Positions 1-6,123 of a stretch of 8,633 nucleotides of DNA are shown in pieces; within the stretch, counting starts at the first letter, position 1, and each line of letters begins with the position of its first letter. The stretch comes from Bacteroidales bacterium (GTDB taxonomy: Bacteria; Bacteroidota; Bacteroidia; Bacteroidales; Bacteroidaceae): the NCBI GenBank assembly GCA_004555245.1, contig SFIS01000090.1, forward strand, positions 1-8,633, given 5' to 3'. Position numbers and translations under genes: made by a program. The notes under the pieces were generated by a model. That model was not told the origin of the DNA. It ran no database searches and saw only the letters and a program-made list of their open reading frames with translations.

Positions 1-4
1 AGAT

Positions 5-535
5 ATGGGATTTTGGAGTTCATTATTGAAATATGGTGGCAAGGCGGCACGAGGTACTGGCCATGTCATCGGAGTAACTGGAAAGACCTTAGGCAGTGCG
101 GCACTCCACCCGCAACGCACCCTTATGGGAGCCGGCAAGGCTATGCAGACGGCCGCAGTGGGTAGTGCCGCAGGCTATGTGACATGGGAGAAGCTGACCA
201 CAGACAAGAGCGTGGCACGCATCGTAGGTGATGCTGTCATCGGCGAGAATGCCACGGAAGCGGTGGCACAAACCGCCAACGATGTGCAACGTCTGACGGG
301 CAAGGCTGGTGAAGCCGTTGATGCGGTGAACACTGTAGCCGGAAAGATGGACACCCAGTTCAGCGGCATCAGTGATTTCTTTAGGAATATGTTCGGAGGC
401 GTAGGATGCGACATGATAGGCAATCTCTTTGGCAATATCGGCAAGGGCAACGTGTCGGGTATGAGCATCGTCGGACTGGTGGCTGCCGCCTTCATGGTAT
501 TCGGACGCAGCGATGATCATCGGGAACAATTCTAA
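5..535 (+). CDS. Small Gly/Ala-rich membrane protein, unknown function
   Basis: This is a 176-residue protein that I cannot assign to a family. The N-terminus (about 1-60) is basic and rich in Gly, Ala and Thr. Residues 75-115 are Ala/Val/Asp-rich and look helical (ATEAVAQTANDVQ, GEAVDAVNTVAGKMD). A Phe/Gly-rich stretch (about 120-147) precedes a single hydrophobic segment at about 153-167 (SIVGLVAAAFMVFG), so a C-terminal membrane anchor is likely. There is no N-terminal signal peptide. The ATG lies only four bases from the window edge, so its ribosome binding site and any longer start cannot be judged. It is the first gene of a same-strand cluster with peptidase-like and membrane genes, which suggests an envelope or transfer-apparatus role by context only. 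The end is odd: the protein stops in a short hydrophilic tail (SDDHREQF), while another frame carries a plausible continuation (see 513-629). Confidence 0.7.
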   Translation: MGFWSSLLKYGGKAARGTGHVIGVTGKTLGSAALHPQRTLMGAGKAMQTAAVGSAAGYVTWEKLTTDKSVARIVGDAVIGENATEAVAQTANDVQRLTGKAGEAVDAVNTVAGKMDTQFSGISDFFRNMFGGVGCDMIGNLFGNIGKGNVSGMSIVGLVAAAFMVFGRSDDHREQF

Positions 536-629
536 GGTGGCGCAAACTCTGCCTAACAGAGGCGGTACGTCTTCACATGGGCAGAACATGAAAGAAGCAG
601 AGACCCAAAGCAGAGGGATGAAACGATAA
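513..629 (+). CDS. Short overlapping reading frame, possible displaced C-terminus of the preceding gene
   Basis: A 38-codon frame starts at ATG 513 inside the end of the 5-535 gene and stops at TAA 627-629, 15 bases before the next gene. It encodes a short hydrophobic start (MIIGNN) and then a hydrophilic, basic tail (NRGGTSSHGQ and on to GMKR). This frame is open upstream through the end of the preceding gene, so a net frame change near 485-513 would attach it directly after that gene's membrane segment. No SD is visible before ATG 513. It could be a real small protein, the original C-terminus of the upstream protein displaced by an indel, or chance. I favour the second option weakly. Confidence 0.25.
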   Translation: MIIGNNSKVAQTLPNRGGTSSHGQNMKEAETQSRGMKR

Positions 630-644
630 CCAATATACAGTGAT

Positions 645-1466
645 ATGAGATATACAGAAGAAATGATACTGCGCTCATCGAGCGGCTACTGTATGCCGTT
701 TGAGGAGCCTATAAAGCAGGACGTGCAGATGTCCTTGGGTTACGGAGAGCAGAAAAATCCCGTGACGGGAGAAACATTCTTCCATCACGGCATAGACTTC
801 TCAGTGAACCATTACCTGCTGTCGGCGGTGGCAACGGGAACCGTCTCTGCCATTGGGTCGGACGCGGAGCATGGCATCTACCAGACCATCCGCTACGGCA
901 AATACGAAGTGACTTACAGGCATCTCTCCAATGTCTTCGCCAACTTCTCCCAAAGCGTCAAGGCCGGTCAGACCATCGCCATCAGTGGCGACCTGCTGCA
1001 CATGGAGGTGAGGTTTGACGGAGAGGAAATCAATCCGTTGGAGTTCCTCACCATGCTCTACGGCAATATCAAGGCATTGGAGCACAATTCCCAAATGGGC
1101 ATCAATGAACTGGACATGAACATCCCTTCACCCTACGACACCGACCGTCAGGAGATAGAGGCATTGATGCTCCGCTTCCTTCCCTCCTACTTCGAGGACC
1201 TTCAACAAGGAGCATACTCTCTGCCCGAACATACGGAGCAGTCGTTGAGAAACATCTTCTCGTTGGGAGCGAGCAAGCATTATTTCTACGAGACCATGCC
1301 GAGCATGGCTAATCCCTTGGGCATCGGCAACCGCTGTATGCCTTTGGCGACTAAGGTGCAGAACCTGCTCATTGCCGACTTTCTCAACTATCTTGCCATG
1401 CGACATCAGGTATATCTCTCCACGATGGACGAGGTGTTAAAAAAAAACTCCAAGAGCAAGCCCTGA
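645..1466 (+). CDS. M23 (LytM-like) peptidase-fold protein with degenerate active site; likely frameshifts at its 3' end
   Basis: In the zero frame this encodes 273 residues. Residues about 25-135 match the M23 metallopeptidase fold. The HxGxD motif is present as H47-H-G-I-D51, the strand motif YRHLS contains H93, and the final strand reads LLHMEV with H119. The usual HxH motif has become L117-L118-H119, so one catalytic histidine is missing. The Gly/Thr-rich loop normally before it is also about eight residues shorter than in the intact M23 domain downstream (6124-7680). Zinc ligands H47, D51 and H119 remain, so the protein may still bind metal but is probably a weak or inactive peptidase used structurally. 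Residues 140-265 are helical and unfamiliar. There is no signal peptide and no clear SD. The frame ends in a short, unconvincing tail (NSKSKP) just after an A9 run; the -1 frame continues smoothly to 1771. Confidence 0.82.
   Translation: MRYTEEMILRSSSGYCMPFEEPIKQDVQMSLGYGEQKNPVTGETFFHHGIDFSVNHYLLSAVATGTVSAIGSDAEHGIYQTIRYGKYEVTYRHLSNVFANFSQSVKAGQTIAISGDLLHMEVRFDGEEINPLEFLTMLYGNIKALEHNSQMGINELDMNIPSPYDTDRQEIEALMLRFLPSYFEDLQQGAYSLPEHTEQSLRNIFSLGASKHYFYETMPSMANPLGIGNRCMPLATKVQNLLIADFLNYLAMRHQVYLSTMDEVLKKNSKSKP
1439..1448 (+). other. Slippery A9 run, putative -1 frameshift (ribosomal or transcriptional) site
   Basis: Nine adenines (1439-1447) followed by C sit at the end of the zero-frame gene. 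Read in the zero frame (TTA AAA AAA AAC) they contain two overlapping -1 slippery heptamers, A_AAA_AAA (1439-1445) and A_AAA_AAC (1442-1448). A -1 shift, or one extra A in the mRNA or DNA, joins the helix ending MDEVL to KKKLQEQALTHDG in the next frame, which stays open to 1771. A six-base complement, CAAGAG (1451-1456) with CTCTTG (1488-1493), could form a weak long-loop stem just downstream. The run length also favours RNA polymerase slippage. A one-base assembly error or phase variation remains possible. Confidence 0.6.
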
Positions 1467-1771
1467 CGCATGACGGCATCATCGACCCTCTTGCCGACTT
1501 GGACGTGGATATCCAGAGCTTCGACATTCCGAGGATAGTGAGCGTCTATCCCGACCGGGCTGGCGTGAGATGGTGGACAAAGGCATGGTTCAATGGTAAG
1601 GAAGAGGGGGAACCCTCCGTGGAGATTGAGGAACGTATGGCCGTGCAGTTCATCCACTGCCAAGTGGACAAGGACGCATGGTTGGAGGAACACTATCCTA
1701 AGCAGATGGAGATATATCACAATGCCATCGAGCAGACAAAGGAACAGATATTACAGCAGTATAATATATAA
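1448..1771 (+). CDS. -1 frame extension of the M23-like protein (C-terminal 107 residues)
   Basis: This frame is open from upstream of the A9 run to TAA 1769-1771. It has no ATG start: the first candidates are TTG 1499 and GTG 1505, neither with an SD. Fused at the A9 run it adds about 107 residues to give a predicted 375-residue protein. The extension begins with a helix (LQEQALTHD), then a mixed region with aromatic residues (VSVYPDRAGVRWWTKAWF), and ends in a Glu/Gln-rich helix (NAIEQTKEQILQQYNI). I do not recognise a domain. The coding character resembles the rest of the operon, and the next gene starts only nine bases after its stop, as expected if this is the true gene end. An independent 90-residue protein from TTG 1499 is the alternative, which I consider less likely. 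Confidence 0.65.
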   Translation, partial: LQEQALTHDGIIDPLADLDVDIQSFDIPRIVSVYPDRAGVRWWTKAWFNGKEEGEPSVEIEERMAVQFIHCQVDKDAWLEEHYPKQMEIYHNAIEQTKEQILQQYNI

Positions 1772-1780
1772 ACAAGGTAT

Positions 1781-3580
1781 ATGGCAGTTAAGAACAGTCA
1801 GCGATTCGCAGAGATAGAGCGTCTGATGGGCGACTACTTCGGGTGTCACCTTGCCCCCGTGATGGGCAGGGTGCAACGGGACTTGTCCAACAGACAGGCA
1901 GACGAGATGCGAGCCTACTCCAACAGTACGGCTGGCATCCTACGCTCATTGGCCACTGCCAATATGCCTGGTGATGACCCATACGCCACGCTGAAGATTA
2001 CAGGCAAGTGGAACAGCAAGACCACCGAAGACTATCTGGCGATGTGCAAGGAGGCTATTGTCGGCAACAAGGATATGCAGCGTGACCTTGCCGTGATGGC
2101 TGAGGAATGGCGCAAGGCGGTGGTGACGGAGATAGGACGAGAGCGGTACGATGCACTCTCTAAACAACTCGGTTGTGATTTGGCATACGCCTATATCGAT
2201 CACCGCATGGAGCAGCTGATGATAGAAAAAATGGTGAAAGACCGTATGCCAACATCTTCTGCCGACTATATCATCCGCAAGGCGGCACAAAGCAGTCTGT
2301 TCGGTCTGCCCTACGAACTGAACAAGTCACCCCTTGCCGCAGAGATAGAAGCCAAAGGAGAGGCAGCCTATAAGCCCTCTCGAACAGAGAAGGCAGCGGG
2401 ATGGGCAGCCGGAGCGGGTGCCGATGTCGTGGCCATGGGAGGGATTGGCTCATGGGCAACCTTCGCCAAGTTTGTCGGTATCGATATGGTGATGAATGTC
2501 GGCATGGAGCACCTAAGCAAGAAAGGTAGCAGCCAAGAGGTCTGTGTCGAGGAGTGTATCAGCAAGGGAGTTTTCGGTACGGGCACCAACGTCTTCGCCT
2601 CATTCCGCAAACAGGCAAAAGTCATCAAGAACCACGAGAACAGCTATATCAAGGCTACCAACAGCCATTTCAAGAACAAGATTCCCACGAGCAATATCAC
2701 TTTTATGGATTGGACGAAACAAACCGAGCAGACCTCTTTTCCTTGGAACAAAGGTACGTTCCTTGACCCTCAGAGAAACGAAGCAACCAAACGTACAGGC
2801 AAGTACAAGGATGTGCCCTTGATAGTTGCGCCTGGACAGGAAGACGAGTATCTGGAGGTTAAGGCGAGACTGGATGCAGAGGCTGAGAAGGAGAAGAAGG
2901 CAGAACCGAAAGAAACTCCTGATTCATCGACTGAAGAGGCAACACCATCTGTAGTCCAGCAGGAGGAAACAGCCTTACAAACAAACGAAAATGGATGGGA
3001 CGGGCTGTTGCAGAGTTTTGGACTGAACGGCTTTTCAGACATCGGCAAGAACCTTGGTTATGTGTTGGCGATGCTGCCCGATGTACTGGTGGGACTGTTC
3101 ACTGGCAAGACAAAATCGCTGAATATGGACAATAGCCTCCTTCCTTTGGCCTCTATCGTGGCTGGAATGTTCGTGAAGAATCCTATACTGAAGATGCTGT
3201 TGATGGGTATGGGAGGTGCCAATCTGCTCAACAAAGCGGGACATGAGGTGCTGGGCAGGAAACAGCAGGAAGGCATTGCACCTACAGTTAGTCCTGCTGC
3301 ATCTCGCATTCAGTACCGCCAATATCCTGATGAACCACTCAATCCTCGTATCAGCAACCCGATGCTGCAAGGGCGGTGTCTCGTTGCCAACATTGACCAT
3401 GTGCCTTGTACCATTCAACTGCCTGACAGTGTGATTGGGGCGCATCAGTCGGGGGCATTGCCGCTGAATACATTGGCTAACGCCATACTTGCCAAGAACG
3501 ACCAGATGCGACAGATGGCAGCAATGCAGTACGAAGAGCAGGCACGGGAGAGCGTGGTGCGACCGAGGGGAATACAGTGA
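1781..3580 (+). CDS. Unknown 599-residue protein with hydrophobic segments and charged linker
   Basis: I do not recognise the family. Residues 1-180 are soluble and mostly helical. A Gly/Ala-rich, partly hydrophobic stretch lies at about 203-245 (AAGWAAGAGADVVAMGG; FVGIDMVMNVGM). Residues 250-350 are basic and aromatic. An acidic/lysine-rich low-complexity linker covers about 360-400. A second hydrophobic block is at about 427-441 (YVLAMLPDVLVGLF) and 452-482 (LLPLASIVAGMFV; ILKMLLMGMGGANLL). The C-terminal part (about 525-580) looks like a small beta-rich module (GRCLVANIDHVPCTIQLP) followed by a helix. The start ATG lies nine bases after the preceding stop with only a weak purine stretch (acaagg) before it. 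Size, hydrophobic blocks and position between a peptidase-like gene and a DNA-binding polyvalent gene suggest an envelope-associated or injected element protein, but this is context only. Confidence 0.75.
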   Translation: MAVKNSQRFAEIERLMGDYFGCHLAPVMGRVQRDLSNRQADEMRAYSNSTAGILRSLATANMPGDDPYATLKITGKWNSKTTEDYLAMCKEAIVGNKDMQRDLAVMAEEWRKAVVTEIGRERYDALSKQLGCDLAYAYIDHRMEQLMIEKMVKDRMPTSSADYIIRKAAQSSLFGLPYELNKSPLAAEIEAKGEAAYKPSRTEKAAGWAAGAGADVVAMGGIGSWATFAKFVGIDMVMNVGMEHLSKKGSSQEVCVEECISKGVFGTGTNVFASFRKQAKVIKNHENSYIKATNSHFKNKIPTSNITFMDWTKQTEQTSFPWNKGTFLDPQRNEATKRTGKYKDVPLIVAPGQEDEYLEVKARLDAEAEKEKKAEPKETPDSSTEEATPSVVQQEETALQTNENGWDGLLQSFGLNGFSDIGKNLGYVLAMLPDVLVGLFTGKTKSLNMDNSLLPLASIVAGMFVKNPILKMLLMGMGGANLLNKAGHEVLGRKQQEGIAPTVSPAASRIQYRQYPDEPLNPRISNPMLQGRCLVANIDHVPCTIQLPDSVIGAHQSGALPLNTLANAILAKNDQMRQMAAMQYEEQARESVVRPRGIQ

Positions 3581-3582
3581 AG

Positions 3583-3603
3583 CCCGACAACAAAATTGTC
3601 GGG
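3583..3603 (+). promoter_or_regulatory. Perfect 8-bp hairpin just after the 599-residue gene
   Basis: CCCGACAA (3583-3590) pairs exactly with TTGTCGGG (3596-3603) around a five-base loop, CAAAA. It begins two bases after the TGA at 3578-3580. On neither strand is the stem followed by a T run, so it does not look like a classic intrinsic terminator. An mRNA 3'-end stabiliser, a processing site or a protein-binding site are possible roles. Confidence 0.5.
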
Positions 3604-3608
3604 AACGG

Positions 3609-3623
3609 TGGCTTGGTAAGCCA
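3609..3623 (+). promoter_or_regulatory. Second hairpin in the same gap, 6-bp stem with 3-base loop
   Basis: TGGCTT (3609-3614) pairs exactly with AAGCCA (3618-3623) around GGT. It sits five bases after the first hairpin and about 40 bases before the start of the 818-residue gene, followed by an A/T-rich leader. The two stems back to back suggest a structured leader or an intercistronic element; a short stem like this could also arise by chance. Confidence 0.3.
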
Positions 3624-3662
3624 ATTATAGAATGTGATTGAGATAAACAAAAAGATAAAAGC

Positions 3663-6119
3663 ATGAAAGAGAAATCAGAATTTGAGAAGCGGACGGCGGA
3701 GAAGCAGGTGTCGCTGCTCACTGAGGCACTGACGAGTGCGGTGGATGCCAAGGGACATTGGTTGAATGCAAGCGGCAAACTCTATCCGAAGCTCTATCCC
3801 AAGGGCTTTTCGGTCAGTCCGTTCAATGCCCTTGTCCTTGCCCTTGACTCCGATGCCAAGGGTTGCAAGAGCAATCTGTTTACGCAGTTCTCCGAAGCGA
3901 AGGCACGGGGTGAGAGCGTGAGGGAGCATGAGAAAGGTGTGCCGTTCCTGTATTACAATTGGAATAAGTACGTCAACCGCAACAATCCCGACGATGTCAT
4001 CACCAAGGAGGCATACGCAGAACTGTCGGAACAGGACAAACAGCAGTACAAGGGAGTGAAAAACCGTGAGATCCGTGTGCTGTTCAATATCGACCAGACG
4101 CTACTGCCTATGGCTAACGAAACAGCCTACACTACGGCATTGAAGAAGGATGGCACGGTGGAGGATAGAGGTTATGGCGACAAGGAGGACAAGCAGCTGC
4201 ATGGGTGCGTCAACGGATTCCTTCAGAAGATGAAGGACAACCTCGTGAATGTACGTCAGGACGGCACGGGTGTGGCGCACTACGACACCGAGAAGGATGT
4301 CATCTACCTGCCACGGCAGCGTGACTTCGAGCACTACAATGACTATGTACAGGAGATGATGCGTCAGTTGGTGTCTGCCACCGGTCATCAGCAGCGGTTG
4401 GCACGTGAGGGCATGGTCATGAAGAACGGCAAAGCCCCGTCGGAGGATGCCGTGAAGAAGGAACGACTCATCACTGAGATAGCTTCGGGCGTGAAGATGC
4501 TCGAACTGGGACTGCCTGCCCGTCTGTCAAAGGACAGCCTTAGCATGGTGGACTATTGGACGAGGGAACTGAAGGAAGACCCTTGTCTGATTGATGCCAT
4601 CGAGAGTGAGGTGAACGGTGCGCTGAAGGTGTTGAAGAAAGCCGAACTGGGTGAAAAGGTGGAGTATGCCACCGACCAGCATCAGCGAGAGACGGCGCAG
4701 ATACAGGTGCAGTTGCCCAACCACTACTTCGTAGCAGACGAAATCAAGCAGCATCCCAACGAGGAGCAGCGTACTGTGGTCATCGTGCGTGATGATGCCA
4801 GCAAGACCGCCGATGTGGTGCTGCCACAGGGTGCATCGTTGGAGGTGAACAACGAGATCAAGGGCATGAACAAGCAACGCTTCACCAATGCCTTGCAGAA
4901 AGAGGGTTATGACAACGTGCGTTTCTACAATCCCGACGGAGCCTTGGGCTTCCGTCCCGACGACAGTTATTTCGCCGACAAGAAAATCACGGTATCAAGA
5001 CTGCGCAACTGGTCTATCGAAGACCTATCCTCGTTGGATGCTTCTGAGGCCGTAACCCACAGCCGTGACATCGGTTTCGACAATGTGCAGTTGGTAAAGG
5101 ATGACAAGGAGCGGTGGGCATTGTACATCAAGCCCGAAGGTAAGGAGGGCTTTGCCGTCTATCCCGACAAAGGAGACCTCAATCATTTCTTCACCACCTT
5201 GAAGCAGTCGATGGACAACATCGAGCGTGTGCGTGAGGAACTGGCACAGAAGTATTATGCTATGGCAGAGGCGAAACCCGACCTGAAGGTGGACATCTTC
5301 GGAGGTAATGAGCAGGAGGTTGATTTGAACCGCATCCAGCGTGTGGCAGTATTCCGTGCCAAATCGGGCGAATGCCTGTGTGCAGCCACTATTGACGGCA
5401 AGAAGTTGCAGCCGAGAAGTGTCAGTCCGTCACAATGGCAACGATTGTGGGTGGCTCCTGACAGGGATTCCTACAAGCAGAACCTTGCCGCCTCGCTGTT
5501 TGCTGATGTATTGCAGAAAGACAACAATGTCGAGCAAAGTACACAAGAGAAGCAGGAAGAAGCGACGGAGGTGAAGCAAGCGGAGACGGCAATTGTCGAT
5601 AAGCATGATGAACAGAAGGAAGTGGTACTTAAGGAAGATAAAAGCTCTGAACAAAGGGAAGAGAAGAAACAAGAGGAAAAGAAAGAAGAAAAGAAGGATG
5701 AAAAGGCTGTCAAGGCTGCTGTCTCTCCCCTTGTCCAACAATATCTTGACTTGAAGAAGAAGCATCCTGATGCCATTCTTTTGTTTCGCTGCGGTGACTT
5801 CTATGAGACCTACAAGGATGATGCGGTGAAGGCATCCAAAATATTGGGTATTACGCTGACAAAGAGCAATGGGCGCAAGGATGATGAAGGCAAGCCGTTG
5901 GCAATGGCAGGATTCCCATATCATGCCCTCGACACCTATCTGCCGAAGCTCATTCGTGCTGGTGAACGGGTGGCCATCTGTGACCAGTTGGAAATGCCGA
6001 AGCAGACAACATCATCGAAGCGTGGAATTACGGAGATGGTGTCACCTGGAAAAGAGACAGGAAAGCAGATGGCACAGGAAAGTCAAGAAACAGAACAACA
6101 CACCAGTCTAAGGAGATAG
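3663..6119 (+). CDS. Polyvalent ArdC-like / inactive zincin / MutS domain I fusion protein
   Basis: This 818-residue protein has several modules. Residues about 12-150 resemble the ArdC N-terminal ssDNA-binding domain (SPFNALVLAL at 52-61, LFTQFSEAKARGESV at 72-86, then EKGVPF at 90-95). Residues about 170-330 align with the zincin-like domain that normally follows it in ArdC-type proteins, but the expected HExxH before ATGH is RQLVS (234-238); ATGH (239-242) and the downstream glutamate (E272) remain, so it is probably not a protease. Residues about 345-615 hold uncharacterised modules, two of which look repeated. A K/E/Q-rich linker (about 618-685) leads to MutS domain I (688-795): VQQYLDLKKKHPDAILLF, then GDFYET with the mismatch-wedge F713-x-E715, MAGFPYHALDTYL, AICDQLE and a VSPG motif. 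No MutS clamp or ATPase follows. In the polyvalent-protein concept such proteins travel with incoming mobile DNA and shield it; a role in recognising ssDNA or mispaired DNA is inference. The start has only an A-rich leader. Confidence 0.85.
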   Translation: MKEKSEFEKRTAEKQVSLLTEALTSAVDAKGHWLNASGKLYPKLYPKGFSVSPFNALVLALDSDAKGCKSNLFTQFSEAKARGESVREHEKGVPFLYYNWNKYVNRNNPDDVITKEAYAELSEQDKQQYKGVKNREIRVLFNIDQTLLPMANETAYTTALKKDGTVEDRGYGDKEDKQLHGCVNGFLQKMKDNLVNVRQDGTGVAHYDTEKDVIYLPRQRDFEHYNDYVQEMMRQLVSATGHQQRLAREGMVMKNGKAPSEDAVKKERLITEIASGVKMLELGLPARLSKDSLSMVDYWTRELKEDPCLIDAIESEVNGALKVLKKAELGEKVEYATDQHQRETAQIQVQLPNHYFVADEIKQHPNEEQRTVVIVRDDASKTADVVLPQGASLEVNNEIKGMNKQRFTNALQKEGYDNVRFYNPDGALGFRPDDSYFADKKITVSRLRNWSIEDLSSLDASEAVTHSRDIGFDNVQLVKDDKERWALYIKPEGKEGFAVYPDKGDLNHFFTTLKQSMDNIERVREELAQKYYAMAEAKPDLKVDIFGGNEQEVDLNRIQRVAVFRAKSGECLCAATIDGKKLQPRSVSPSQWQRLWVAPDRDSYKQNLAASLFADVLQKDNNVEQSTQEKQEEATEVKQAETAIVDKHDEQKEVVLKEDKSSEQREEKKQEEKKEEKKDEKAVKAAVSPLVQQYLDLKKKHPDAILLFRCGDFYETYKDDAVKASKILGITLTKSNGRKDDEGKPLAMAGFPYHALDTYLPKLIRAGERVAICDQLEMPKQTTSSKRGITEMVSPGKETGKQMAQESQETEQHTSLRR
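5653..5698 (+). repeat. Purine-only low-complexity tract encoding a K/E linker
   Basis: Apart from one C at 5670, this 46-base stretch is entirely A and G. It encodes the Lys/Glu-rich flexible or helical linker (EKKQEEKKEEKKDE) between the middle modules and MutS domain I of the 818-residue protein. It marks the domain boundary and is a plausible site of length variation between relatives. Confidence 0.55.
6111..6115 (+). promoter_or_regulatory. Strong Shine-Dalgarno for the cell-wall hydrolase gene
   Basis: AGGAG lies eight bases before ATG 6124 and overlaps the last codons of the polyvalent gene, whose stop is TAG 6117-6119. It is the clearest SD in the window, fixes the start at 6124, and suggests tight, possibly coupled, translation of the two genes. 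Confidence 0.65.
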
Positions 6120-6123
6120 GCTT

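Noticed and set aside
1499..1771. A separate 90-residue gene starting at TTG 1499
   Set aside because: There is no ATG, no SD before TTG 1499 or GTG 1505, and the same frame is open back through the A9 run, where it joins smoothly to the upstream protein.
3583..3603. The first hairpin as an intrinsic terminator
   Set aside because: The stem is followed by AACGGTGGC on the + strand and CTTCACTG on the - strand, with no T run on either side.
3035..3778. A long minus-strand open frame (247 residues) across the end of the 599-residue gene
   Set aside because: It is antisense to two well-supported genes, has low-complexity His/Cys/Ser-rich composition typical of shadow frames, and shows no domain.
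3663..6119. A genuine DNA mismatch-repair MutS
   Set aside because: Only domain I is present, at the C-terminus of an ArdC-like protein; there are no connector, lever, clamp or Walker ATPase regions.
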